From: Desulfobulbus elongatus DSM 2908
GTDB taxonomy: Bacteria > Desulfobacterota > Desulfobulbia > Desulfobulbales > Desulfobulbaceae
Assembly (NCBI RefSeq): GCF_000621145.1
Contig: NZ_JHZB01000008.1
Coordinates: forward strand, 1 to 64,000
DNA length: 64,000 nt
Direction: 5' to 3'
In this document: positions 53,165 to 61,458 of the stretch, piece after piece
Numbering within the stretch: the stretch's first letter is position 1
How the letters are laid out: each line of letters starts with the position of its first letter
Made by a program: the position numbers and the translations under genes
The notes under the pieces: generated by a model
What the model was told of the DNA's origin: nothing
What the model saw: the letters and a program-made list of their open reading frames with translations, nothing else
The model's database searches: none

Positions 53165-53872
53165 ATGTCGTCCCACGTACCCGGTCAGCATCTTCGCTGC
53201 TCGATTGCCTTTCTCACCGACAACGAGCGGGAAACCAAATCCCTGGTTGACGCCCTCGTGCGGGAGGCCTTCTCGGTTCATCTCCTCACCTCCAAGGAAG
53301 AAGCCTTCAACAGGAACCTCATCAAGGATGCGGATCTCCTCATCATCGATTCGAGCCGCTTCTCCCTGGAAGAAATATCGTCCTACCCCCGGCTGCGCAC
53401 CGTGTACGGCGGCCTGCTCATGCTGCTGACCAACGGCATCGACGAGATGATGCAGGTCCTGCTCTACGAACAGGGGATTGACGATCTGCTGGTCAAACCG
53501 ATGCACCACCTCCTGATCCTGGCCCGGATCCGCGCCCTGCTGCGCCGCAACGGCCAGCGGGCGGTTCCGGCCACCCTGCTGTTCAACGGCCTGGAAATCA
53601 ACGGCGGCCTGCGCCGGGCAAGCTACCTGGGCGAGGAAATCCCCTTCACCTCGCGCGAGTTCGACCTGCTCTGCCATCTGGCCCAGAACGCCTACACCAC
53701 CCTGGACCGCGACCATCTCTACAAGGCGGTCTTCGGGATCGAATACAACGGCTACGACCGTTCCATCGACATGTACATCGCCCGGATCCGGGCTAAAATG
53801 GTCCGCTTTCCCGCCCTTGCCCACATGATCAGGACCGTTCGCGGCACCGGTTATCTCTTTGCCGGCGAGTAG
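53165..53872 (+). CDS. OmpR-type response regulator (orphan) in the flagellar region
   Basis: In this 235-residue protein, a receiver at 12-125 contains Asp62 (LLIIDSS) as likely phospho-acceptor, Asp19-Glu21 as the acidic pocket, and Lys111 (LLVKPMHH). A winged-helix DNA-binding domain (about 140-232; FTSREFDLLCHLAQN, RSIDMYIARIRAKM, TVRGTGYLF) follows. No histidine kinase is adjacent. It sits between fliD and flgE, and a strong terminator follows. GGACAG before the ATG is a weak ribosome site. Control of the flanking flagellar genes is a fair guess. Confidence 0.88.
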   Translation: MSSHVPGQHLRCSIAFLTDNERETKSLVDALVREAFSVHLLTSKEEAFNRNLIKDADLLIIDSSRFSLEEISSYPRLRTVYGGLLMLLTNGIDEMMQVLLYEQGIDDLLVKPMHHLLILARIRALLRRNGQRAVPATLLFNGLEINGGLRRASYLGEEIPFTSREFDLLCHLAQNAYTTLDRDHLYKAVFGIEYNGYDRSIDMYIARIRAKMVRFPALAHMIRTVRGTGYLFAGE

Positions 53873-53999
53873 GAGACCGCTGTTTTCCATGCGAAAACAA
53901 CCGTGACTCCAGCCACCTGAACCCAAGCTCCCCCACCGTGGCGCGGTCACGCGCCGATCCCCTCCGCACCCGTTTTTTCCCAGCGTTCTTCGCCGCAAG

Positions 54000-54032
54000 C
54001 GGCGCCCCATTGCCGGGGCGCCGTTTTTTTTT
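54000..54032 (+). terminator. Strong intrinsic terminator after the regulator gene
   Basis: GGCGCCCC (54001-54008) pairs with GGGGCGCC (54015-54022) and is followed by GTTTTTTTTT. Stem and T-tract are canonical. Confidence 0.9.
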
Positions 54033-54060
54033 ACCCTTTACCCACCGTGACGGACAGATT

Positions 54061-54154
54061 GTTACCCTGGTGCAACATCATGACAACCTGGTGACAGCAC
54101 AACAGATAACATGACGAAACTACAATAAAAATTACGGAATCCCATTGCCGATAC
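54061..54154 (+). promoter_or_regulatory. Candidate sigma28-like promoter of flgE with GTTACC word
   Basis: TAAA (54126-54129) and GCCGATAC (54147-54154) have a 17-base spacer; the -10 differs from GCCGATAA only at the last base. GTTACC at 54061-54066 is 65 bases before TAAA, as in fliD. CCTGGTG repeats at about 54065 and 54086. The leader to flgE would be about 230 bases. Confidence 0.5.
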
Positions 54155-54389
54155 CCATGGCAGGGACGAATGGCTTGCAGCGGTGCCACCCGACGGCATT
54201 CCTCATGCGACCATTGTCCGGCATTGAATCGTTTTCTCCAGGATGGAGAGGCGCGCTTGCACGGATGCGCAACCGGCCGGCCGACATGACCCGGCTCGGC
54301 CAGGTGACCGGAGACTCCCGGATTCGCGAGGCGTTGCGGCCGACCCTGCCGCCACGCACCCGGTGCCGGGGCTCCCATGGAGGGAAACG

Positions 54390-55646
54390 ATGGGACTTTC
54401 CAGCGCACTCTACACGGCGATCAGCGGCCTGCAAACCAACTCGCAGGCCATGACCGTCACCGGCAACAACATCGCCAACAGCAACACCGTCGGCTTCAAG
54501 ACCAGCTCCACGATCTTCTCCGACCTGCTCTCCGCCAACATCGCCAGTTCCGCCGGCAATTCCCAGGTTGGCCGCGGTTCCCAGGTCCAGACCGTGCAGA
54601 CCAATTTCAGCCAGGGCGGCTACGAATCCACGGACAATGCGACCGACCTCGCCATCGAGGGAAGCGGATTCTTCATTGTCAGCGACCCGTTGGGCACCAC
54701 CGACTACTACACGCGCAACGGCAACTTCAGTTTCGACGACAGTGGCTACCTGGTGACCGCCGACGGCTTCCGGGTGCAGGGCTCGGTCTATACCGGCAGC
54801 GGTGTCCTGGCCAGCGGCAGCCTCAACGACATCCGCGTGGACCTGACTTCGCAACTCAACGCCAAGCAGACGGAAAACGTGTCGCTGCACACCAACCTCG
54901 ATTCCGATGCCGGGGTCCTGGCCGGTTTCGACATCACCGCGCCGGAGGACACCTCCAACTACACCGCCACGACCACGGTGTACGATTCCCTGGGCACCTC
55001 CCATCTCCTGACCTGCTATTTCGCCAAGACCGGTGACCAGGCATGGGACTGGTATCTGACCGTGGACGGCGGCGAGTTGAACGGAGGAACCGCCGGCGTG
55101 ACCCAGCAGATCGGCACCGGTTCCCTGACCTTCGATGAAAACGGCAATCTGCTGACCGGCGAGACCGCCGCCATCGGCTCGATCACCTGGGCCAACGGGT
55201 CCGCCGCCCAATCGATCGACTACACCTTTGACACCACCCAGTTCAATAGCGATTCCACGGTGTTCTCCCAGGACCAGGACGGGTACGCCTCCGGGAAGGT
55301 CACCGACGTCGCCATCGCGGCCGACGGCACGGTCAACGCGGTCTATTCCAACGGCGAGACCATTCCGGTGGCCGTGATCTCGCTGGCCACCTTCATCAAT
55401 GCCGACGGCCTGCATGCGGTCGGCGGCAGCCTCTATTCCGCCACCTCGGCCTCGGGCATAGCGACCATCGGCTATCCGGGAGTCTCGCAGGGCACCCTGA
55501 TCACCCAGGCGCTGGAACTCTCCAATGTCGATCTCGCCACGGAGTTCGTCGACCTGATCACCATCCAGAACGGCTATACCGCCAATTCCAGGGTGATCAC
55601 CACCACCGACGAAATGCTCCAGGAACTGCTCAACCTCAAACGATAA
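54390..55646 (+). CDS. flgE: Flagellar hook protein FlgE
   Basis: The 418-residue protein has the rod/hook N-terminal motif LYTAISGLQTNSQAMTVTGNNIANSNTVGFK and the C-terminal pair of helices ANSRVITTTDEMLQELLNLKR. A central domain variable between species joins them. It builds the flexible hook. It starts at ATG 54390 after GGAGGGAA. FlgF/FlgG are shorter, so FlgE is the fitting call. It is followed by a FlgN-like gene. Confidence 0.9.
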   Translation: MGLSSALYTAISGLQTNSQAMTVTGNNIANSNTVGFKTSSTIFSDLLSANIASSAGNSQVGRGSQVQTVQTNFSQGGYESTDNATDLAIEGSGFFIVSDPLGTTDYYTRNGNFSFDDSGYLVTADGFRVQGSVYTGSGVLASGSLNDIRVDLTSQLNAKQTENVSLHTNLDSDAGVLAGFDITAPEDTSNYTATTTVYDSLGTSHLLTCYFAKTGDQAWDWYLTVDGGELNGGTAGVTQQIGTGSLTFDENGNLLTGETAAIGSITWANGSAAQSIDYTFDTTQFNSDSTVFSQDQDGYASGKVTDVAIAADGTVNAVYSNGETIPVAVISLATFINADGLHAVGGSLYSATSASGIATIGYPGVSQGTLITQALELSNVDLATEFVDLITIQNGYTANSRVITTTDEMLQELLNLKR

Positions 55647-55664
55647 CCGGGGAGTATCGGGAAC

Positions 55665-56024
55665 ATGAACAGCGACAACGCCGCTCTCGCGGCCCACCTG
55701 CGGGAACTCAACGATCTGTTGGTCCGTGAACGCCACGCCATCACCCACCTGCGCATGCCGCAACTGGAGGAGATACAGCGGCGGAAAACCGAACTGCTGC
55801 GCCGTCTCCGGCAGGTCGACCACAAGGTCGACGGCGAGGCGGGCACGTTGATCGATATGATTCGGCGCAACAACGACCGCAACCGGGTCCTGCTCGAATC
55901 CGGGCTGCGCCTGATCGGCCGGTTGCAGGACAACATCTTCCGCCGCCTGGCCCTGACCTATGCGGCCCACGGCCGCTCGCTCGTCATCGAGGCCGGCCCG
56001 CGCCTGCTCAGCCGGAGCGTCTAG
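55665..56024 (+). CDS. flgN: FlgN-like flagellar chaperone
   Basis: The 119-residue all-helical protein has heptad-like patterns (LRELNDLLVRERHAI, LEEIQRRKTELLRRL). It has the size and operon position (just before flgK) of FlgN, the export chaperone of FlgK and FlgL. Sequence similarity in the family is low, so the call rests on helix pattern and place. It starts 18 bases after flgE and ends two bases before flgK. Confidence 0.75.
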   Translation: MNSDNAALAAHLRELNDLLVRERHAITHLRMPQLEEIQRRKTELLRRLRQVDHKVDGEAGTLIDMIRRNNDRNRVLLESGLRLIGRLQDNIFRRLALTYAAHGRSLVIEAGPRLLSRSV

Positions 56025-56026
56025 CC

Positions 56027-57424
56027 ATGGCCGGCCTGATCACCTCGCTCCACACCGGCGCCAGCGGTCTCTACACCAGCCAGACCGCGGTGCAGGTGAC
56101 CGGCAACAACATCGCCAATGCCAGTACCGCCGGCTATTCGCGCCAGGTCGCCTCCATCGTCAGCACCACCCCGTTGACCAGCGGCGGATTGACCTACGGC
56201 AGCGGCAGCGCGGTGGATGCCATCGACCGGGCCGGCGACAGTTTCATCGTCCAGCAGCTGGTGGCGCAGAGCGCCGCCTATGGCGCCTATCAGGCGGCCA
56301 GCACGCCGCTTGCCGACATCGAGCGGATCATCGATATCGGCGACTCCGGCCTCGCCGGCGATATCGACAGTTTTTTCGACGCCTGGGAGGAGTTGAGCAC
56401 CAATCCCTCGGGCACGGCGGAACGGCAGCAGGTCCTCCAGGAGGCCGGCAACCTGGCCGACCATTTTCACCAGATCGACCAGCAACTGACCGAGGTGGTG
56501 TACGGCATCAACACCAGCATCGAATCGACGGTGCCCGATCTCAACAACCAGCTCTCCCAGATCGCCACGCTCAACCAATCGATCATGCAAACCGAGTTGG
56601 CCGGCGGCGACGCCAATACCCTGCGCGACCAGCGCGACCTCCTGGTCCAGCAGGTCAGCGAAACCTGCGGCGCCACCATCTCCACCGACGGCAACGGCAT
56701 GGTCTGCCTGCAACTGCAAAACGGCCTGCCGCTGGTGACCGGCAATGTCGCCTCCTCCTTCGCCACCACCAAGGTCGACGGCCTGACCCAGATCAGCCTG
56801 ACCAGCGGCACCACCTCGTATGCGCTCGCCCACGACGACTTCAGCGGCACTCTGGGGGGATTGCTCACAACCCGCGACGTCACCATTCCGCAGTTCCAAA
56901 ACGACATCGACCGGCTGGCCTACACCCTTGCCACCGATGTCAACACTCTGATCACCACCAGCGGCGGCATCGATCAGAACGGCGATGCAGCCACCGACCT
57001 GTTCGCCCTGACGGCGCCGGCCGATCCCCTGGCGGACGTCTGGGACGGCGCGGCCGCGTCGATCAGCGTCGCCATCGACAATGTGGCCCTGCTCGCCGCC
57101 GGCACCACCGGCACCACCGCGGACAACAGCCTCTGCCTGAGCATTGCCGCGTTGCGCGACACCACCGCCATCGACGGCGCCACCTACGGCGAGGAATACG
57201 CCCGCATCGCCGCCAAGGCCGGACTTCTGGTCAGCAACAACGAAGGACGGCTCACGGCCAGCAGCGACACCCTCGACGAACTGAGCGCCAAGCGCGACGC
57301 CATTGCCGGCGTGTCCACCGATGAAGAAATGATTTTATTGATTCAATACCAGGCGGGCTATCAGGCGGCATCGAACTATCTTGCCACCGTAAAGGAAATG
57401 CTCGACATTCTGATGCAACTGTGA
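56027..57424 (+). CDS. flgK: Flagellar hook-associated protein 1 FlgK
   Basis: The 465-residue protein has the N-terminal motif LHTGASGLYTSQTAVQVTGNNIANASTAGYSRQ and the C-terminal end YQAASNYLATVKEMLDILMQL, as expected of the FlgK family. It forms the first junction zone between hook and filament. The central domain is compact. It follows flgN directly and is followed by flgL. Confidence 0.95.
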   Translation: MAGLITSLHTGASGLYTSQTAVQVTGNNIANASTAGYSRQVASIVSTTPLTSGGLTYGSGSAVDAIDRAGDSFIVQQLVAQSAAYGAYQAASTPLADIERIIDIGDSGLAGDIDSFFDAWEELSTNPSGTAERQQVLQEAGNLADHFHQIDQQLTEVVYGINTSIESTVPDLNNQLSQIATLNQSIMQTELAGGDANTLRDQRDLLVQQVSETCGATISTDGNGMVCLQLQNGLPLVTGNVASSFATTKVDGLTQISLTSGTTSYALAHDDFSGTLGGLLTTRDVTIPQFQNDIDRLAYTLATDVNTLITTSGGIDQNGDAATDLFALTAPADPLADVWDGAAASISVAIDNVALLAAGTTGTTADNSLCLSIAALRDTTAIDGATYGEEYARIAAKAGLLVSNNEGRLTASSDTLDELSAKRDAIAGVSTDEEMILLIQYQAGYQAASNYLATVKEMLDILMQL

Positions 57425-57432
57425 GGACCACC

Positions 57433-58311
57433 ATGATCATCACCCGCGATGCCACCACCTATAACGCCCTGCAGAGCAATCTGAGCAGGACATCCACCGC
57501 GCTCAACCAACTGTATCTCAAAGCTTCGAGCGGCGTCGAGGTCAGCTCGGCGTCGGATAATCCCGCTGCCGTGGGTTCGATCCTCGGCTGCCGGAGCGAT
57601 ATCGTCAAGGGCGAGCGCTATGTGGAGAACTGCAAGCACGTCCAGGACACGCTCTCCTCCTCGGAAGTGTCTATGGACTCCATCGAACGACTGCTGACCA
57701 GGGCGAAGGAAATCGCCATCAACGGCGCCAACGACAGCCTCTCCGAGGCGGACAGGGCCACCCTGGCCGACGAGGTGAGCCAGTTGCAGCAGGAACTGCT
57801 CGACCTGGCCAATGCCAAATCGGGCAACACCTATCTGTTCGCCGGCTACAACGACCAGACGCAGCCCTTTTCCGGGTCGCCGGTCACCTACAACGGCACC
57901 GCCGATCACCAGATGATCGAGATCAGCCCCGGCACCACGGTGGCCAAAAACATCACCGGCGAAGAGCTGTTCATGAGTCCGGTCAACCTGTTCACCACGC
58001 TGGAGGATCTGCACACCGCCCTGACCAGCGGCGACAGCGCCACTGTCTCGGCCATGCTGACGCCCCTGGAGGATGCGGCCGAGCAGGTGCGCGGCCAGCT
58101 CAGTTCGCTCGGCAACACCAGCGCCCGCATGGACGACATGATCAGCCTGCACGAGAATTCCCTGCTCCTGGTGAAAAGCACGCTGTCGCGCCACCAGGAT
58201 GCGGACCTGACCGAGGTGCTGTCCGAGATTGCCAAGATGGAAACCTCGCTCCAGGCGACCATGCAGGTCACGGCACGCGTTTCCTCCTTGAGCCTGATGG
58301 ATTATCTGTAA
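57433..58311 (+). CDS. flgL: Flagellar hook-associated protein 3 FlgL
   Basis: The 292-residue protein is related to flagellin: ATTYNALQSNLSRTSTALNQLY, the SGVEVSSASDNPAAVGSIL segment, and a C-terminal coiled helix ending SSLSLMDYL. It forms the second hook-filament junction. GTG 57421 would overlap the flgK stop by four bases, and ATG 57433 with GAGG before it is preferred. Last gene of the operon, convergent with the Hpt gene. Confidence 0.93.
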   Translation: MIITRDATTYNALQSNLSRTSTALNQLYLKASSGVEVSSASDNPAAVGSILGCRSDIVKGERYVENCKHVQDTLSSSEVSMDSIERLLTRAKEIAINGANDSLSEADRATLADEVSQLQQELLDLANAKSGNTYLFAGYNDQTQPFSGSPVTYNGTADHQMIEISPGTTVAKNITGEELFMSPVNLFTTLEDLHTALTSGDSATVSAMLTPLEDAAEQVRGQLSSLGNTSARMDDMISLHENSLLLVKSTLSRHQDADLTEVLSEIAKMETSLQATMQVTARVSSLSLMDYL

Positions 58312-58349
58312 GGAATGCGCTCCGGCGGGCAGAAAAATGCCGACACGTG

Positions 58350-58365
58350 GGGCACGATCGTGCCC
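58350..58365. repeat. 16-bp perfect palindrome between flgL and hpt
   Basis: GGGCACGATCGTGCCC is fully self-complementary and lies 39 bases after the flgL stop in the convergent gap. A wider pairing of GCTCCGG (58319-58325) with CCGGAGC (58400-58406) encloses it. It may be a shared bidirectional terminator stem or a binding site; no T-tract is seen. Confidence 0.5.
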
Positions 58366-58487
58366 GCGCTGGTGCCGTTTGCGCAAAGGCCCTGCCGTTC
58401 CGGAGCAGAGCGATGAGGTGTGCCGCCGGCAGGCAATTCCCGCATGAAGAAACGGGAGAAGCCGGCGGCGCAGCAGGTGGGCGCGGT

Positions 58488-58814
58488 CTATGCCAGGTTC
58501 CTGAGCTGCTCCAGCAGTTCGCCCATGATCGTCAGTTTTTCCCGGGCCACGGCCACCGAATCCTGCCGGCCGTCGGTCTCCATGTCGAACGCCAACTGCC
58601 GGATCCCTTCAATGCCAAGGCTGGCCGCCGCCCCCTTCAGGCTGTGGGCCGCCTGCACCACCGCCGCGGCGTCGCCGGCCGCCACCGCCCGCTGCAACTG
58701 GGCATAATCATCAGCCGAGGAATCGCGAAACAGGATCAGCAATTCCTCCAGCAGTTCCTCGTCACCGGCCGTTTGCTCCAGGGCAAACGCTTTGTTCCAC
58801 TGTATATCGACCAT
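58488..58814 (-). CDS. Stand-alone Hpt (histidine phosphotransfer) domain protein
   Basis: The 108-residue four-helix protein has phospho-His57 in AAHSLKGAAASLG, the standard HxxKG Hpt motif. It passes phosphate between a hybrid kinase and a response regulator. ATG 58814 has GGAGGCAG upstream; ATG 58838, which overlaps the tsaC stop by four bases, is also possible. It is the last gene of the purDE-tsaC-hpt operon, and its partners are not nearby. Confidence 0.88.
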   Translation of the reverse strand: MVDIQWNKAFALEQTAGDEELLEELLILFRDSSADDYAQLQRAVAAGDAAAVVQAAHSLKGAAASLGIEGIRQLAFDMETDGRQDSVAVAREKLTIMGELLEQLRNLA

Positions 58815-58834
58815 TGCTGCCTCCAGCATCTCGT

Positions 58835-59470
58835 TCATTGGTTCTGGGAAAAGTCCGCGACGCTCGCGCGCACCGCGGCAAAGGCGATCCTGCCTTCCCG
58901 GATGCACAGGAGTTCGCCCCGGTCCAGGCCGACCAGCGTTGAACCGGCGCCGCCGGGCGCGACGCCACCGTCGACGATCAGATCGATCTCGTTCTCGAAT
59001 ATCCTGCTCACCTCGCGGGCGGACACTGCCGCCGGGAACCCGGTGATGTTGGCACTGGTGGCGGTCACCGGGCCGCCGAAAGCGGCGATGAGGGCCGCCG
59101 CCGTCTCGTTCGGCGATCGGCGCACGCCGACGGTACGGGTGTTGCCGGTCAACTGCGGCGGCAGGGAAGGCAGGGCCGGGCAGACCAGGGTCAGGGGCCC
59201 GGGCCAGAAGCGCTCGATCAGCCGGTGGTAGACAGCCGGAATCTCGCCGGTCAACAACGGCAACTGGTCGCAACCGGCCACAAGGACGAGAATCGGATGG
59301 TGGCGCGGCCGCCGTTTGATGGCGAACAACCGGTCCAGGGCCCGGCAATTGAACGGATCGACCGCCAGACCGTAGTACGTCTCGGTGGGAAAGGCGACCA
59401 CTCCGCCGGCCCGCAGCAGGTTGGCGGCATGGGCAAGCCCTTCCCGGTCGGCTGCGACAGGCCAGTTCAC
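58835..59470 (-). CDS. tsaC: L-threonylcarbamoyladenylate synthase (TsaC/Sua5/YrdC)
   Basis: The 211-residue enzyme makes the activated threonylcarbamoyl-AMP needed for the t6A37 modification of ANN-decoding tRNAs. Hallmarks are VVAFPTETYYGLAVD, the KRRPRHHP basic loop and SANITGFPA. The start overlaps the purDE stop by four bases, so the two are coupled. Length fits the single-domain TsaC/YrdC type without the Sua5 extension. Confidence 0.93.
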   Translation of the reverse strand: MNWPVAADREGLAHAANLLRAGGVVAFPTETYYGLAVDPFNCRALDRLFAIKRRPRHHPILVLVAGCDQLPLLTGEIPAVYHRLIERFWPGPLTLVCPALPSLPPQLTGNTRTVGVRRSPNETAAALIAAFGGPVTATSANITGFPAAVSAREVSRIFENEIDLIVDGGVAPGGAGSTLVGLDRGELLCIREGRIAFAAVRASVADFSQNQ

Positions 59471-61239
59471 CCGTTCAGCGCCTTGTTTTTCGCCGTGACC
59501 TCGTCGGCCATGGTCCGGGCATGCCGGTCCAGTTTTTCCTTGAGGTCGCTGTCGCCGAGCGCCAGGATGCGGGCGGCCAGCACCGCCGCATTCTTGGCGC
59601 CGGCCTTGCCGATACCCATGGTGGCGACCGGGATGCCGGGCGGCATCTGCACCGTGGACAGGAGGGCGTCGAGCCCGTTCAACGCGGAAGCATCCAAAGG
59701 AACCCCGATCACCGGCAAGGTGGTATGGGCCGCCATGACGCCGGCCAGATGGGCGGCCATGCCCGCGCCGGCGATGATCAGCTTAAGCCCGCGCTGCCGC
59801 GCGGTCCTGGCATAATCGCAGGCCTGTTCCGGCGTCCGGTGGGCCGAGGTGATGCGCATCTCGAAGTCGATGCCGATTGATTGCAGAAAATCGGCCGCGG
59901 CCTGCATGACCGGCAAATCGGAATCGCTGCCCATCACGATCCCCACCACGGGTTGACGGCTTCTGGTGAGGCGTGCCAGCGCCCGGTGGCCGATGTCGCA
60001 GCGGTAGGAGCATCCCTGCCATTGAATTTTTCCGACCGCCGCATAGGCACGGTCAATGGCCTCCCGGATGGTCTCGCCCACAGCGGTCACCCCCAGAACC
60101 CGGCCGCCGCTGGTGACAATCCGTCGTCCCTTCATGGCAGTGCCGGCATGGAAGACCTCCACGCCCTCTACCTGCGCCGCTGCCTCCAAGCCGGTGATCG
60201 CCCTGCCGGTCTCGTATGTGCCGGGATAGCCCTCCGAGGCGAGGACCACGCAGACCGTGGGACGCGGATCGATCTCCATGCGCACCTGGTCGAGGGTGCC
60301 GTCGATGCAGGCTTCGAGGATGTCGACCAGATCGCTCTTCAGGCGCATCAGCAGGGGCTGGCATTCCGGATCGCCGAAGCGGCAGTTGAATTCGAGCACA
60401 TTGATCCGGTCGCCATCAATCATCAGGCCGGCATACAGCACGCCTTTGTACGGCCGGCCTTCCGCCGCCATGCCACGGACCGTCGGCAGCATCACCTCGG
60501 CCATCACCCGCCTGGTCAGCGCCTCGGTCACCACCGGCGCCGGCGAATAGGCGCCCATCCCGCCGGTGTTCGGTCCCTTGTCGCCGTCAAAAATGGCCTT
60601 ATGGTCCTGCGACGAGGGTAACGGCAGCACGGTGGTGCCGTCGGTGAAGGCGAGAAACGACGCCTCCTCGCCCTTGAGGAACTCCTCGATCACCACCTGG
60701 TTGCCGGCGGCGCCAAAGGCCTTTTCCTTCATGATCAGATCGACCGCCTGCTCGGCTTCCTCAAAGGTCTGGGCAATGATGACCCCTTTGCCGGCGGCCA
60801 GGCCGTCGGCCTTGACCACGCACGGCACCCCGATGGACCGGATGAATTTCTTCGCCGCGCCCCGTTTGGCAAAGGTTTCGTAGCGGGCGCTCGGTATGTT
60901 GTATTTTTTCAGGAAATCCTTGGTGAAAACCTTGCTGCCCTCCAGGATCGAGCCCTTCTCATCGGGACCGAACACGCGGAGGCCGTTTTGCCGGAGCAGG
61001 TCGACAATGCCCTTGGTCAGCGGTTCCTCGGGGCCGACCACCGTCAGGTCGATCCGTTCCTTCAGGGCAAAAGCGAGCAGCGCGTCGATATCGCCGGCAG
61101 CGATGTCGACGCACCGGGCAAGGGCCCTGATACCGGCATTCCCCGGCGCGCAGAAAATAGCGTCAACCCTGCCGGACTGCTTCAGCTTCCATACCAAGGC
61201 ATGCTCGCGGCCGCCCCCCCCGATCACCAACACCTTCAT
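59467..61239 (-). CDS. purDE: Fused phosphoribosylamine-glycine ligase / N5-CAIR mutase (PurD-PurE)
   Basis: In this 590-residue protein, residues 1-425 are PurD (ATP-grasp: VLVIGGGGREHALVWKL, NTGGMGAYSP at 224-233, NCRFGDPE at 285-292). It ligates glycine to phosphoribosylamine. Residues 429-585 are class I PurE (GIVMGSDSDLPVM, the SAHRTPE motif at 465-471, GAGMAAHLAG), which converts N5-CAIR to CAIR. The two catalyse non-consecutive steps of purine synthesis. The linker is only a few residues, and both halves look intact. No purK is nearby. ATG 61239 has AAGGAGG. Confidence 0.93.
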   Translation of the reverse strand: MKVLVIGGGGREHALVWKLKQSGRVDAIFCAPGNAGIRALARCVDIAAGDIDALLAFALKERIDLTVVGPEEPLTKGIVDLLRQNGLRVFGPDEKGSILEGSKVFTKDFLKKYNIPSARYETFAKRGAAKKFIRSIGVPCVVKADGLAAGKGVIIAQTFEEAEQAVDLIMKEKAFGAAGNQVVIEEFLKGEEASFLAFTDGTTVLPLPSSQDHKAIFDGDKGPNTGGMGAYSPAPVVTEALTRRVMAEVMLPTVRGMAAEGRPYKGVLYAGLMIDGDRINVLEFNCRFGDPECQPLLMRLKSDLVDILEACIDGTLDQVRMEIDPRPTVCVVLASEGYPGTYETGRAITGLEAAAQVEGVEVFHAGTAMKGRRIVTSGGRVLGVTAVGETIREAIDRAYAAVGKIQWQGCSYRCDIGHRALARLTRSRQPVVGIVMGSDSDLPVMQAAADFLQSIGIDFEMRITSAHRTPEQACDYARTARQRGLKLIIAGAGMAAHLAGVMAAHTTLPVIGVPLDASALNGLDALLSTVQMPPGIPVATMGIGKAGAKNAAVLAARILALGDSDLKEKLDRHARTMADEVTAKNKALNG

Positions 61240-61375
61240 GCGCTCCTCCTTGTTGCCTTGATGTGACCAAAAACCTCTTTCCTTCTAATAAACAGCCGCA
61301 AGTCTCGTCCAGCAAAATAATGAACCCCTTCCCCTTTCCGCCACCCTGCCCACAGACAAGATCTCGGCATTTTTC

Positions 61376-61404
61376 TTGACAATTTGCCCGGTAAACTGTT
61401 AGTT
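61376..61404 (+). promoter_or_regulatory. Candidate promoter of the FadR-like gene
   Basis: TTGACA (61376-61381) is a perfect -35; TTAGTT (61399-61404) after a 17-base spacer is a weak -10. The operator begins four bases after it. Confidence 0.4.
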
Positions 61405-61407
61405 TCG

Positions 61408-61423
61408 GAATGAGGATTCATTC
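61408..61423. promoter_or_regulatory. Palindromic operator resembling FadR-type TetR sites
   Basis: GAATGA-GGAT-TCATTC is a perfect 6-bp inverted repeat with a four-base centre, 37 bases before the regulator start and directly after its candidate -10. It agrees with the TGAATGA-N4-TCATTCA consensus known for the Bacillus FadR fatty-acid regulator. Confidence 0.65.
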
Positions 61424-61458
61424 ATTTTTTTCGGCAATTGTCTGTTTCAACATGTTAA

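Larger units (their letters stand above)
53873..54389. other. Region between regulator and flgE
   Basis: About 515 bases. It holds a strong terminator (54000-54032), a GTTACC word (54061), the sigma28-like promoter, and a long leader of about 230 bases before flgE, in which no gene is recognised. The ATG of flgE is at 54390, after GGAGGGAAACG. Confidence 0.55.
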
